From positions 22,202 to 86,201 of the forward strand of contig CAUDEL010000006.1 of the NCBI GenBank assembly GCA_958448555.1: 64,000 nt of DNA, read 5' to 3'. The notes beneath the pieces were generated by a model. It saw nothing but the letters and a program-made list of their open reading frames with translations, made no database searches and was not told the DNA's origin. The translations under genes and the position numbers were made by a program. Source of the stretch: Limiplasma sp958448555. Its GTDB lineage: Bacteria > Bacillota > Clostridia > Christensenellales > Aristaeellaceae. Positions 42,390-51,697 of this stretch are shown one piece after another. Numbering within the stretch: the first letter of the stretch is position 1; every line of letters starts with the position of its first letter.

Positions 42390-43253
42390 ATGTTTGATAG
42401 GAAAAATGCGTATGGCGTTGCTCCGGCGCCGGGGAAGAAAAACGCCGGCAAGGAAGCCGTTGCCTTTGGAAATACCATCAGGGACTACAGGCTGAAAGCG
42501 CAGATGGATCAGGAACAGGTCGGCCGTGCCTGTGGCCTGACGGCCAATACCGTCAGCAACTGGGAACGCGGCGTGTCACGCCCGGACCTGGCGTTGATCC
42601 CGAAGCTGTGCGAGGTGCTGGGCATGCCGCTGGAGGTATTCTTCGGCTTGCCTAGCGCCTCGACGCTGTCCCGCACCGAGCGTCAGATTGTGCGGGATTA
42701 CCGGCTGATGAGCGAGCCGAACAGGACGCAGCTCGTCAAGATGATCGACGCGATTCTGGAAAGCCAGAGGGCCACCCGGAGAGAGGCGCTGCGAAAAAGC
42801 TATATGCATCTGCCCTGTCACGAGGTCGGGCTGTCAGCGGGCTTCGGAGGTCCGATGGATGAGGAGCCCGAAACCCACACCGCTTTTGTGCGGGTCAGCC
42901 GAAAGGCTCAGCACGCCGATGCAATCTTTCCAGTCAACGGCCGGAGCATGGAACCGGACTACCCGGATGGATCAATGGTTTTCGTCCAACGGGTTGCGGC
43001 GGACGAACTGACCTATGGCGATACCATTGCCTGCGTCGTGGCGGGGACCCCCTTTGTCAAGATCTACGAAAAGGACGGCCTGTATTCCGTCAATCACAAC
43101 TACAAACCCATGCGCATCTGCGACGATGACAATATGCGCCTGATCGGGCGGGTGCTGGGTCCTGTGGCGGAGGAGGACCTGCCTTCCAAGGATGAGACCG
43201 ACGAGCTTTTCGAGGCGTTTGCTGACGAGCTGTCCGATGTGTGCGGCCGGTAA
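42390..43253 (+). CDS. XRE-S24 (LexA/CI-like) self-cleaving repressor
   Basis: A 287-residue repressor with an XRE HTH (residues 27-84, RLKAQMDQEQVGRACGL and TVSNWERGVSRPD) and an S24 peptidase domain. The probable self-cleavage bond is A150-G151 (GLSAGFGG), the catalytic serine S186 (NGRSMEPD) and lysine K224 (TPFVKIY). This layout responds to DNA damage through RecA-stimulated cleavage. The ATG at 42390 has AGAAAGGCGG upstream; the frame back to 42228 crosses the promoter. The next genes include a Y-family polymerase, the usual target of such repressors. Confidence 0.87.
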   Translation: MFDRKNAYGVAPAPGKKNAGKEAVAFGNTIRDYRLKAQMDQEQVGRACGLTANTVSNWERGVSRPDLALIPKLCEVLGMPLEVFFGLPSASTLSRTERQIVRDYRLMSEPNRTQLVKMIDAILESQRATRREALRKSYMHLPCHEVGLSAGFGGPMDEEPETHTAFVRVSRKAQHADAIFPVNGRSMEPDYPDGSMVFVQRVAADELTYGDTIACVVAGTPFVKIYEKDGLYSVNHNYKPMRICDDDNMRLIGRVLGPVAEEDLPSKDETDELFEAFADELSDVCGR

Positions 43254-43298
43254 GGGCTTGGGCAAGCGCTATGAAAGAGAAAGGATGAGGGGGTTCCC

Positions 43299-43613
43299 AT
43301 GAAGGAGCATGCGCCTCTCAGGGGCGGCAGGCCGCCGCGCCTGGAAAAGGTCTATGTGAAGGTCAATTCTGATTTTGACGCAACGGGGTACATGCAGCCC
43401 CGCTCCATCACCTGGAAGGACGGAAGGACGTTCGCCATCGAGGCCGTAAAGGATTACCGGCCGGCCGGGGTCTACCGCCGGGGCGCGGAGGGAGCCTGCT
43501 ATACGGTGGTGATCCGGGGCGAGGAACGGCACCTCTTTTTTGAATGGACAGACTCGACCTTCGCCAGCCGGATCGCCCGTTGGTATGTGGAGGCGGCGGC
43601 GGAAGCAACCTGA
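43299..43613 (+). CDS. Conserved small protein of a mutagenesis cassette
   Basis: A 104-residue basic protein without a named domain: LEKVYVKVNSDFDATGYMQPRSITWKDGR is a strand-rich core followed by GACYTVVIRGEERHLFFEW. It lies 45 bases after the repressor gene and 23 bases before the polymerase gene. Similar short proteins accompany umuC/dinB-like genes in Clostridia; the role is unknown. Confidence 0.7.
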   Translation: MKEHAPLRGGRPPRLEKVYVKVNSDFDATGYMQPRSITWKDGRTFAIEAVKDYRPAGVYRRGAEGACYTVVIRGEERHLFFEWTDSTFASRIARWYVEAAAEAT

Positions 43614-43636
43614 GGATGAGAGGGGAGGGAAAGCGC

Positions 43637-45187
43637 ATGACGTCCCGGCAGTACGCCGCCATCGACGCCAAAAGCTTTTATGCGAGCGTGGAATGTGTGG
43701 AACGCCATCTCAACCCTTTGACCACCCATCTGGTCGTGGCCGACGAGAGCCGCACGGAAAAGACCATCTGCCTGGCCGTATCCCCTGCGCTGAAGGCGCA
43801 TAAGGTACCGGGCCGCCCGCGCCTGTTTGAGGTGAACCAACGCATCCGCCAGATCAACCGGGAGCGGCTGCGCGCCGGGATTGGCTCAGGCGCGCTTCGA
43901 ATCGACCCGGAGAGCGGAGAATACCGTTTTTGCGGCGCTTCGTTTGATGCCGAGGCGCTGGCGGATGATCCGTCGCTGGAATTGTCCTGCATCGTGGCTC
44001 CGCCGCGGATGCGGCTGTACGAGGAATACAGCAGCCGGATCTACGCGACCTATCTCAAGTACGTGGCCCCGGAGGATATCATCGTCTATTCCATCGACGA
44101 GGTCTTTATCGACGTGACCTGTTACCTGCAAACCTATGGGATGACGGCATATGAGCTGACCATGACCATGGTGCGCGACGTGCTGTACCATACGGGCATC
44201 ACCGCCACGGCGGGCATCGGAACAAACCTCTACCTGGCCAAGATCGCCATGGACATCGTGGCCAAGAAGGCCACGCCCGACAGGGACGGGGTGCGCATTG
44301 CGGAGCTGGACGAAACGAAATACCGCGAGCTTCTCTGGACGCACAGGCCGCTGACGGATTTCTGGCGCATCGGCCCGGGCATATCCGCAAAGCTGGAATC
44401 CATGCAGCTCTACACGATGGGGGATGTGGCGAGGGCCTCCCTCATGCCTCTTTGTGAGGAGAGGCTCTACAGGGCGTTTGGCGTCAACGCTGAGCTGATT
44501 ATCGATCATGCCTGGGGCTGGGAGCCGGTAACGATGGACATCATCAAGCAATATAAACCCTCCGCCAGCAGCATTTCCTCCGGGCAGGTGCTCTCCTGCC
44601 CCTACGATTTTGACAAGGGGAGGCTGATCGTGCGGGAGATGACCGAGCTTCTGGTACTGGATCTGGTCAGGCAACATGTGGTCACAAAGCAAATGGTGCT
44701 GACCATCGGCTACGACCGGGAAAGCCTGGCGGGGGAGCGGGGGAGGCGGTACCGCGGCCCGGTCATTGAGGATCACTACGGGCGCAAAGTCCCCAAGTAC
44801 GCGCACGGAACCGGGAATCTCGACCGCTATACCAGTTCCACGCGCGCGGTCATGAAAACCGTCATGGCGCTCTATGACCGCGTGGTGGACCAGAACCTGC
44901 TGATTCGGCGGGTCAATATCGCGGCCTGTGGCCTGATTCCCGAGGAGGAGATTCCGCGGGAGCGGGAGGAGCAGCTGGACATGTTTACCGATTACGCGGC
45001 GGCAGACCGGGAGCGCAGGGCCCGGCAGGTCGCGGAGGAAAAGGAACGCAGGCTGCAGCGGGTCACGCTGGCCCTCCAGGACAAGTTCGGTAAAAACGCC
45101 ATGCTCAAGGGCATGAACCTGCTGGAAGGCGGTACGACCATCGAGCGAAACGGCCAGATCGGCGGTCATAAGGCGGGTGGGGAATGA
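43637..45187 (+). CDS. Y-family DNA polymerase (UmuC/DinB-like)
   Basis: A 516-residue translesion polymerase. The catalytic palm has AAIDAKSFYASVE (D10) and YSIDEVFIDV; the thumb has GIGTNLYLAKIAMDI. A beta-clamp binding motif QLDMF lies near residue 450. The chosen ATG at 43637 follows GGGGAGGGAAAGCGC; the frame back to 43544 overlaps the preceding gene. It overlaps the YolD-like gene by ATGA. The cassette order (S24 repressor, small protein, polymerase, YolD-like) implies damage-induced expression. Confidence 0.92.
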   Translation: MTSRQYAAIDAKSFYASVECVERHLNPLTTHLVVADESRTEKTICLAVSPALKAHKVPGRPRLFEVNQRIRQINRERLRAGIGSGALRIDPESGEYRFCGASFDAEALADDPSLELSCIVAPPRMRLYEEYSSRIYATYLKYVAPEDIIVYSIDEVFIDVTCYLQTYGMTAYELTMTMVRDVLYHTGITATAGIGTNLYLAKIAMDIVAKKATPDRDGVRIAELDETKYRELLWTHRPLTDFWRIGPGISAKLESMQLYTMGDVARASLMPLCEERLYRAFGVNAELIIDHAWGWEPVTMDIIKQYKPSASSISSGQVLSCPYDFDKGRLIVREMTELLVLDLVRQHVVTKQMVLTIGYDRESLAGERGRRYRGPVIEDHYGRKVPKYAHGTGNLDRYTSSTRAVMKTVMALYDRVVDQNLLIRRVNIAACGLIPEEEIPREREEQLDMFTDYAAADRERRARQVAEEKERRLQRVTLALQDKFGKNAMLKGMNLLEGGTTIERNGQIGGHKAGGE

Positions 45188-45660
45188 TGACGGGGAAGCG
45201 AAATCCCTATGAGGATATCCTGCGTCTGCCGCACCATAAGGCGTCCAACCGGCCGCAGATGAGCCTGCACGACCGGGCGGCTCAATTTTCGCCCTTTGCC
45301 GCGCTCAGCGGCTTTGACGGCGTGATCGCCGAAACGGGCCGGCTGACCGGGCGCAGAAAAGCGCTGACCGAGGAGGAAAAGGAGCGGCTGAACAGAAAGC
45401 TGGCTTTGATTGCCGATAGACTCCGGGAGGGGGATCATCCCCTCGTCACCGTGACCTTTTTTGTTCCCGACGCCCTCAAGGACGGCGGCGAGTACCTGGA
45501 ATATGCGGGCAGGGTGCGCAAAATCGACCCGGTTGCGGGAATGGTGCAGTTCCTGGCGGAAAACGGCCGTTCCGGGGGCAAAACCATCTCCATGGAGGAT
45601 ATCTGCCGGATCCGCAGGGGAATGGCGGAGGGCGTGGGGGAACGGAAGCCGGAGGCCTGA
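45184..45660 (+). CDS. YolD-like protein
   Basis: A 158-residue protein with the family signature YEDILRLPHHKASNRPQMS, HDRAAQFSPFAALSGFDGVI and TGRRKALTEEEKERLN. YolD-like proteins are found next to UvrX/UmuC-type polymerases in Firmicutes and may be functional counterparts of UmuD. It is translationally coupled to the polymerase gene. Confidence 0.85.
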   Translation: MMTGKRNPYEDILRLPHHKASNRPQMSLHDRAAQFSPFAALSGFDGVIAETGRLTGRRKALTEEEKERLNRKLALIADRLREGDHPLVTVTFFVPDALKDGGEYLEYAGRVRKIDPVAGMVQFLAENGRSGGKTISMEDICRIRRGMAEGVGERKPEA

Positions 45661-45714
45661 CGGCCCAGCCGCTCCCTGCCGGGCAACAGAGGCTTGTCCG
45701 CGCGGATCCGTCGC

Positions 45715-45757
45715 TTGATTTTAAAGGCGGATGATGCTATAATCATGATGTCGTTAT
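45715..45757 (+). promoter_or_regulatory. gntR promoter and box ATGTCGTTAT
   Basis: TTGATT (45715-45720) and TATAAT (45738-45743) are 17 bases apart. ATGTCGTTAT at 45748-45757 follows, a near copy of the ATGACGTTAT in the deoC promoter, consistent with autoregulation by the GntR protein. Confidence 0.65.
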
Positions 45758-45784
45758 CCCTTTTAGTAAGCCAGGAGGGATCTT

Positions 45785-46516
45785 ATGGTGCTGGACAAGA
45801 CACCCGCCTATGTGCGTGTGTATAATACGTTACGGGGCCGGATTCTGGACGGGGACTACGCGCTGGGCGAACTTTTGCCGCCGGAGCCGGAGCTGGAAAA
45901 ACAGTTCCTCGTCAGCCGCACAACGGTCAGAAAGGCCGTGGAGCTGCTTTCGCGCGAAGGCCTGGTGGAGGCAAAGCAGGGCCGCGGTACGCGGGTTCTG
46001 GATTACCATACCACGCAGAACATCAATGTGGTGTCCTCCCTTTCCGAAACACTGGAGCGCAAGGGCTGCAAGGTTTATTGCAAGAACATGTATATTGACA
46101 CCGTTCCCGCCTCCTCGCGCGTGGCGGGCGAATTGCACATTCAGCCCGGCGACCCGGTCATCCTCATCCAGCGCCTGCAAATCGCGGATGATTTGCCCAT
46201 TGCCATCTTTAAAAACTACCTGATTCCCGACCTCGTGCCCGGCATCCAGAGCTATTCGGGGAAGTTCTCCCGGCTTTACGATTTCCTGGAGGAACAGTAC
46301 GGGCTGTTGATTGACGCGGCGCGTGATCGCATCTCCGCCCGCTCGGCCACATTTGAGGAGGCCTCAATGCTGGATGTGCCGGTGGGCACGGCGCTGATTT
46401 ATCTGGTGCGCGTATGCTACAGCGGCGGGCGCATCGTGGGCTCGGACCACTGTCGCATTTTAGGCAGCCGCTATGAATTTGAGGTGCAGATGACAGGACG
46501 GCGTCCCAAAGCATAA
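45785..46516 (+). CDS. GntR-family (HutC/UTRA type) transcriptional regulator
   Basis: A 243-residue regulator with an N-terminal winged HTH (VYNTLRGRILDGDYALGELLPPEPELEKQ, then RTTVRKAVELLSREGLV) and a C-terminal UTRA ligand domain, which usually binds a sugar phosphate or related metabolite. AGGAGG precedes the ATG. It sits immediately upstream of the deoC-kinase-ABC operon, whose promoter carries a similar box. The effector is likely an intermediate of that pathway. Confidence 0.92.
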   Translation: MVLDKTPAYVRVYNTLRGRILDGDYALGELLPPEPELEKQFLVSRTTVRKAVELLSREGLVEAKQGRGTRVLDYHTTQNINVVSSLSETLERKGCKVYCKNMYIDTVPASSRVAGELHIQPGDPVILIQRLQIADDLPIAIFKNYLIPDLVPGIQSYSGKFSRLYDFLEEQYGLLIDAARDRISARSATFEEASMLDVPVGTALIYLVRVCYSGGRIVGSDHCRILGSRYEFEVQMTGRRPKA

Positions 46517-46538
46517 TAACATCACGATCTTTTTCTTC

Positions 46539-46566
46539 CCCCGCCCTTGAGGCGGGGTTGTTTTTT
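46539..46566 (+). terminator. Rho-independent terminator after gntR
   Basis: Arms CCCCGCC (46539-46545) and GGCGGGG (46551-46557) with a five-base loop are followed by TTGTTTTTT. Confidence 0.88.
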
Positions 46567-46625
46567 ATGAAAAATACGGTTGATTCGGCGAAAAATCAAC
46601 CCGAAAAGAAATTTTGCAATACCTA

Positions 46626-46654
46626 TTGACACGTAAACATAATGACGTTATAAT
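46626..46654 (+). promoter_or_regulatory. Consensus promoter of the deoC operon with an overlapping box
   Basis: TTGACA (46626-46631) and TATAAT (46649-46654) are 17 bases apart, a perfect consensus promoter. The dyad ATAA-TGACG-TTAT (46639-46651) overlaps the -10 box, so binding there would shut the operon off. Confidence 0.85.
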
Positions 46655-46694
46655 GTAAATACGATTTGGGGATAACGAACGGAGGGACCATTTC

Positions 46695-47432
46695 ATGAAT
46701 ACTGCGGAGATCCTTGAAACCATCCATCGCCGGGTGGACATCAGCGGTGTGCGCGCGGACGTAAGCATGGAGGAACTGCGTAAAATTGCTGCGGCAGCCA
46801 AGCACTACCGCTTTATCTGCGCTTTTGCGCTTCCCTGCTTTACCCCATACCTTCTGAGCTTTCTCAGGGACGAGCCGGATATCCATGTGGGCGCCACCAT
46901 CGGCTTCCCCTCCGGAGCGGACACCACGTTTCTTAAGGTGGCCAGCGCCAAGGAACAAATCGCCATGGGCGTGGACGAGCTGGACATGGTCATCAACATC
47001 GGCGCGGCCAAGAGCGGACGCTTCGATCTGGTGGAAAGCGACATTCGGGCCGTGGTCGAGGCGGCGGAGGGCCGCTTCCCGGTCAAGAGTATTCTGGAGG
47101 TCGCCTACCTGACGGACGATGAAATCCGCAAGGCCAGCGAGGCGGCGGTGCGTGCGGGCGTGAGCTACGTCAAGACCGGCACCGGCTGGGCCGGCAAGCC
47201 CACCACGGTGGACACCATCCGCCTGATTAAGAGCACCATCGGGGACGCAGCAAAGATCAAGGCCGCGGGCGGCGTGCGCACGCTGGACACGATGCTGGAG
47301 ATGATCCAGGCCGGGTGCGACCGCTTCGGCATCGGCCTGCGCTCCATCATGGCCATCATGAAGGAAGTGGATGCCCGCCTGGGACGCAAGGATGATTTCT
47401 CGCTGGAAAGCTGTGAAAACGATCTGTACTGA
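46695..47432 (+). CDS. deoC: Deoxyribose-phosphate aldolase (DeoC)
   Basis: A 245-residue class I aldolase that splits 2-deoxyribose 5-phosphate into glyceraldehyde 3-phosphate and acetaldehyde. It has the Schiff-base lysine in YVKTGTGW, the second lysine in KAAGGVRT and DELDMVINIG near residues 95-104. Size is typical. ACGGAGG lies before the ATG. It heads an operon with a sugar kinase and ribose-type transporter, so a related substrate is possible. Confidence 0.93.
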   Translation: MNTAEILETIHRRVDISGVRADVSMEELRKIAAAAKHYRFICAFALPCFTPYLLSFLRDEPDIHVGATIGFPSGADTTFLKVASAKEQIAMGVDELDMVINIGAAKSGRFDLVESDIRAVVEAAEGRFPVKSILEVAYLTDDEIRKASEAAVRAGVSYVKTGTGWAGKPTTVDTIRLIKSTIGDAAKIKAAGGVRTLDTMLEMIQAGCDRFGIGLRSIMAIMKEVDARLGRKDDFSLESCENDLY

Positions 47433-47455
47433 CTCCGGGCAAGGAGGCACAAAAG

Positions 47456-48991
47456 ATGGCTTACATCCTTTCTTACGATCTGGGAACCGGCGGCACCAAG
47501 GCGTCGCTGTACGACGAGGCGGGCCGTTCCCTGGCCAGCACCTTTGTTTCCTGCGACACCCTCTATCCGCGCGAGCAGTGGCATGAGCAGCGCCCGGACG
47601 ACTGGTGGCGCTCGGTGGTGGAAAGCACGCAGTCGCTACTGAGCAGCGCGCCCGTGGACCGCAGCGAAATCGCCTGCCTGGCCGTCTCGGGACACAGCCT
47701 CGGCGTCACGCCCGTGGACGCGCAGGGCAAGCTGCTGACCGAGACCACGCCCATCTGGTCGGACGGGCGGGCGGACGCGCAGGCGCGCCGGTTTTTTGAA
47801 AGCGTAGACGAGCGCACCTGGTACCTGACGACCGGCAACGGCTTTCCGGCCGCCAATTACGGCATCTTCAAAATCATGTGGCTGCGGGACGAGCATCCCG
47901 ACATCTATGCGCGCACGGCCTGCTTTCTGGGCACCAAGGACTATGTGAACCTGCGCATGACCGGCGCGATGGTGACCGACCACAGCTATGCGTCCGGCAG
48001 CGGCGTCTACAGCCTGCGCGACCGGCGCTATGTGGATGAGTATATCGCCGCCTCGGGCGTGGATGCGGCCAAGCTGCCGCGCATCGTGGAGTCGGCTGAG
48101 GTCATCGGCACCCTCACCCCGGAGGCCGCCCGCCTGATGGGCCTTCCCCAGGGCGTGCGCGTGGCCGCCGGCGGCGTGGACAACGCCTGCATGTGCCTGG
48201 GCGCGGCCTGCACGCACGACGGGGACAGCTATACCTCGCTTGGCTCCTCGGCCTGGATCGCTGTGGCATCGCATGAACCGGTGGTGAACGCGGACCAGCG
48301 CCCCTACGTCTTTGCGCATTGTATTCCGGGCATGTTCGCCTCGGCCACCAGCATCTTCTCGGCGGGCAACTCCTTCCGCTGGTTCAAAAACACGCTCTTC
48401 AGCCATCTTGAGGAGCAGGCGGAGCGCGAGGGCGCAGACGTATACGACCTCCTCACCGCCCTGGCCGCCACGGCTCCTGCGGGAAGCCACAAGCTGATCT
48501 TCAACCCCAGCCTGGCAGGCGGCTCCGGCCTGGATCGCTCCAGCCATGTGCGCGGTTGCTATACGGGTCTGACGCTGGGCCACACCGCGGCCGACATGGC
48601 GCGCGCCACGCTGGAAGGCATTTGCCTGAATCTGCGGCTGGCCATGGATGTGCTGGAGGCGCAGACGCCGCTTTCGGATGAAATGCTCATCGTGGGCGGC
48701 GGCAGCAAGAGCCGCTTCTGGCGCTCGCTGTTCGCCAGCATCTATGACAAGACCATCATTCAGACCAACGTTGGCCAGGACGCCGGGTCCCTGGGCGCGG
48801 CGGCGGTCGCGGCGGTGGCCTGCGGCCTGTGGGACAGCTATGACCGCGTGCGCGACATCCACACCCGTCTGGACGCCATCGCGCCGGACCCTGCCGAGCG
48901 CGAAGTCTATGCGGCCATGCTGCCGGTTTTCCAACGCGTTGCCGACCTGCAAAGCGACGTGGGCGATTGGCTTCACTCCCTTAACGTCTGA
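47456..48991 (+). CDS. FGGY-family carbohydrate kinase
   Basis: A 511-residue sugar kinase with the two FGGY actin-like domains. The N-terminal phosphate loop DLGTGGTKAS (residues 7-16), a second-domain ATP region (TSLGSSAWIAV) and the adenine-binding LIVGGGSKSRFWRSLFA are present. It resembles xylulokinases but is not close enough to name a substrate. It starts 24 bases after deoC with AAGGAGG upstream. It probably phosphorylates the sugar brought in by the ABC transporter encoded next. Confidence 0.88.
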   Translation: MAYILSYDLGTGGTKASLYDEAGRSLASTFVSCDTLYPREQWHEQRPDDWWRSVVESTQSLLSSAPVDRSEIACLAVSGHSLGVTPVDAQGKLLTETTPIWSDGRADAQARRFFESVDERTWYLTTGNGFPAANYGIFKIMWLRDEHPDIYARTACFLGTKDYVNLRMTGAMVTDHSYASGSGVYSLRDRRYVDEYIAASGVDAAKLPRIVESAEVIGTLTPEAARLMGLPQGVRVAAGGVDNACMCLGAACTHDGDSYTSLGSSAWIAVASHEPVVNADQRPYVFAHCIPGMFASATSIFSAGNSFRWFKNTLFSHLEEQAEREGADVYDLLTALAATAPAGSHKLIFNPSLAGGSGLDRSSHVRGCYTGLTLGHTAADMARATLEGICLNLRLAMDVLEAQTPLSDEMLIVGGGSKSRFWRSLFASIYDKTIIQTNVGQDAGSLGAAAVAAVACGLWDSYDRVRDIHTRLDAIAPDPAEREVYAAMLPVFQRVADLQSDVGDWLHSLNV

Positions 48992-49038
48992 ATCCGCGGA
49001 TGCGGAAAAAATAGAAACACAACAAGGAGGCACCCATC

Positions 49039-50112
49039 ATGAAAAAACTGCTCGCGATCCTTTTGACGGCCGTTCTCTTGACCGCTTCGGCCGCCGCCGT
49101 GGCCGAGGACTTCTACGCCGTCTCCCTGGGCTGGGCCGAGAATGCCTCCGGCCAGCGCCAGAAGACCGGCTTTACCGAGTCCTTTGAGAACTACGGCTGG
49201 ACCAATTACTCCATCGTGGACGCCAACTACGACCCCGTTGCCCAGACCGACCAGATTCGTGCCTTTATCGCCAAGCAGCCCAAGGCCCTGTTCATCACCC
49301 CCTCCGACCCCACCGGCATTGCCGAGGTGGTGCGCGAGGCGTGTGACGCCGGCATCGCTGTCTACCTCTCCGATGGCTTCGTTTCCGGCGCGGACGCGGT
49401 GAGCACGGTGCTCTTTGACAACTATGCCTGCGGCAAGACCACCATGACCTATCTGCTGGACACCCTCCAGGCCAAGTACGGCACGGAGGAAACCATCAAG
49501 ATCGGCATGATTGAGCTGCCCTCCAACGAGAGCTGGCACCAGCGCGACCTGGGCGCCCGCGACGTGCTGGAGCTGGAGAAGTACGCCAACATCGAGGTCG
49601 CCTATCAGTGGTCCTGGGACTCCACCGGCGCCGTGACCCCCTCCGCGACCATCAGCACCTGGCTGGCCGCTGACACGGCCAACGAGCTGCGTGCGATCTG
49701 GTGCGCCTGGGACGGCGCGGCCTTTGAGGGCCTGGTGCTCACCGGCGAATCCCGCCCCGAAATCCTCTACACCGGCTGCGACGGCGGTGAGGAGTGCTGG
49801 ACCTACATGCTCAACTATCCCGAATCCTTCATCATGTCCGCCGGCGAGAACATCTACGACATGCCCCGTTCCCTGGTTGACTACGCCGCCTCTTACAACG
49901 AGGGAGAGACCGTGCCGCGCCTGGTGCTCGTGCCCGGCTACGCCGTGACCAGCAAGATGATTCAGGACATCGACAGCGTGCGCGACTACAAGGTCGGCGA
50001 AAAGACCATGTGGGAGCTGCTCCTGGACTACGACCTGCCCGGCAATGTGGACCTCATCAACCAGGGCCTGACCGAAAACGGCCTGGAGGCCGCCTGGGTG
50101 CCCACCATCTGA
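49039..50112 (+). CDS. Sugar ABC transporter substrate-binding protein
   Basis: A 357-residue secreted binding protein (RbsB-like) with a signal peptide of about 22 residues ending in AVA, not a lipoprotein. It has AFIAKQPKALFITPSDPTG and a late CDGGEECW segment. The sugar is unknown. AAGGAGG precedes the ATG. A terminator-like hairpin follows, which would keep the binding protein in excess over the membrane parts. Confidence 0.88.
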   Translation: MKKLLAILLTAVLLTASAAAVAEDFYAVSLGWAENASGQRQKTGFTESFENYGWTNYSIVDANYDPVAQTDQIRAFIAKQPKALFITPSDPTGIAEVVREACDAGIAVYLSDGFVSGADAVSTVLFDNYACGKTTMTYLLDTLQAKYGTEETIKIGMIELPSNESWHQRDLGARDVLELEKYANIEVAYQWSWDSTGAVTPSATISTWLAADTANELRAIWCAWDGAAFEGLVLTGESRPEILYTGCDGGEECWTYMLNYPESFIMSAGENIYDMPRSLVDYAASYNEGETVPRLVLVPGYAVTSKMIQDIDSVRDYKVGEKTMWELLLDYDLPGNVDLINQGLTENGLEAAWVPTI

Positions 50113-50128
50113 TTGATCTCATGAAAGC

Positions 50129-50161
50129 GCGGGAAGCGGGAAACCGCTTCCCCGCATTTTT
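50129..50161 (+). terminator. Attenuator-like hairpin between binding protein and ATPase genes
   Basis: A stem GCGGGAAGCGG (50129-50139) and CCGCTTCCCCGC (50144-50155) with a GAAA loop precedes ATTTTT. Partial termination here would set the expression ratio. Confidence 0.65.
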
Positions 50162-50179
50162 CCAAGCGGAGGGTATACG

Positions 50180-51697
50180 ATGCGCTACAAGCTCGAAATG
50201 AAAGGAATCGACAAGAGCTTCGCGGGGATGCAGGCGCTTTGCGGCGCCGGCCTGACGCTCAGGGAGGGGGAAGCCCGCGCGCTGCTTGGCATCAACGGCG
50301 CCGGAAAATCCACGATGATTAAGATTCTCTCCGGCGTCTATACCCGAGACGCCGGTGATATCCTCATCGACGGCCAGCCCTGTCAGATTCATTCCCCCAA
50401 GGACGCCCTGGCGTGCGGCATCTCGGCGGTCTATCAGGACCCCCAGATGATCGAGAGCTACACGGGCTATGAAAACATCTTTCTGGGCAGCGAGGGCCCG
50501 TCGCGGTCCATCTTTTCGCCCATCAACCGGCGCAGGCTGCGCCAGGCGGCGCTGGAGCTGGTCAGCCGCTACCCCTTTGATATCGACGTGGAGAAGCCCG
50601 TCTATCTGATGACGCCCGTGGAGCGCGAGATCATCGCCATTTTGCGTGCGCTGTCCAAGAACTGCAAAATCCTCATCCTCGACGAGCCGACCTCCATCCT
50701 TACCGAAAAGGAAAAATACATTCTCTTTGAATTTGTCCATACACTGAAAAAGCAGGGCGTTTCCATCATTTATATCACCCATCACCTCGACGAGGTGGCG
50801 CAGGTGTGCGACAGCTTCTCCGTGTTCCGCAACGGCAAGGTCGTCTGCCACGAGGATATCGAAAACGGACAGGTGGACAGCGACTACATCGCTGAGCTGA
50901 TGCTGGGCGAGCGCCTCTCCCAGCTCTACCCCGACCGTCCCACGGACGCGGCCGTGTCGCCGTGCCTGAGCGTCAAGGGGCTTTCGATGGAAGGGAAGTT
51001 TGAGGACATCACCTTTGAGGCCCGCCGCGGCGAGATCTACGGCATCTTCGGCCTTGTGGGCTCGGGTATTGATGAATTGTCCAAGACCCTTTTCGGGGCC
51101 ATGCAGGAAACATCCGGCGAAATCGTCAAGGACGGCGAGCGCCTCACGCTGGCCAGCCCCGGTCAGGCCATCCGTAAGGGCATCTTTCTGGTACCCGGCA
51201 ACCGCAAGACCGAGGGTTTCCTGAGCGGTCTGGAAATCGCCTTCAACATCACCATCGCCCGCCTGGATAAGGCGGCGGGAAAGCTGGGCCTCATCAACCG
51301 TCGACGCGAGCAGGAGGACGCCCGCGCGCTGGTGGACAAGCTCTTCATCGCCACGCCGAGCCTTGACAAGAAGGTCAACGAGCTCTCCGGCGGCAACCAG
51401 CAGAAGGTGGTTGTAGCCAAGGGCCTGTACGCGGGCGCGGATGTGTACATCTTTGCCGAGCCCACCGTGGGCGTGGACGTGGGCGCCAAATCCGCCATCT
51501 ACGAAACCATGCGCGGCCTGAGCCGCAACGCGGCTGTCATCATCATTTCCTCCGAGCCCGAGGAGGTGCTTGGCAACGCCGACCGGGTGATGGTCGTCTA
51601 CAAGGGCCGCGCGGCCATGGAAAAAGCCGCCGGGGATACAACGCTCAAGGAAATGCTCGTACATGCCATTTCAAACGGGGAGGTGACGCAGGGATGA
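50180..51697 (+). CDS. Sugar ABC transporter ATP-binding protein (RbsA-type, two ATPase domains)
   Basis: A 505-residue protein with two ATPase domains. The first has Walker A GINGAGKST, and Walker B ILILDEPTSI; the expected signature position is altered (PVEREIIAI). The second has the degenerate Walker A GLVGSGIDELSK and a signature LSGGNQQKV, normal for the class. GGAGGG precedes the ATG. It overlaps the permease gene by ATGA. Confidence 0.92.
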   Translation: MRYKLEMKGIDKSFAGMQALCGAGLTLREGEARALLGINGAGKSTMIKILSGVYTRDAGDILIDGQPCQIHSPKDALACGISAVYQDPQMIESYTGYENIFLGSEGPSRSIFSPINRRRLRQAALELVSRYPFDIDVEKPVYLMTPVEREIIAILRALSKNCKILILDEPTSILTEKEKYILFEFVHTLKKQGVSIIYITHHLDEVAQVCDSFSVFRNGKVVCHEDIENGQVDSDYIAELMLGERLSQLYPDRPTDAAVSPCLSVKGLSMEGKFEDITFEARRGEIYGIFGLVGSGIDELSKTLFGAMQETSGEIVKDGERLTLASPGQAIRKGIFLVPGNRKTEGFLSGLEIAFNITIARLDKAAGKLGLINRRREQEDARALVDKLFIATPSLDKKVNELSGGNQQKVVVAKGLYAGADVYIFAEPTVGVDVGAKSAIYETMRGLSRNAAVIIISSEPEEVLGNADRVMVVYKGRAAMEKAAGDTTLKEMLVHAISNGEVTQG

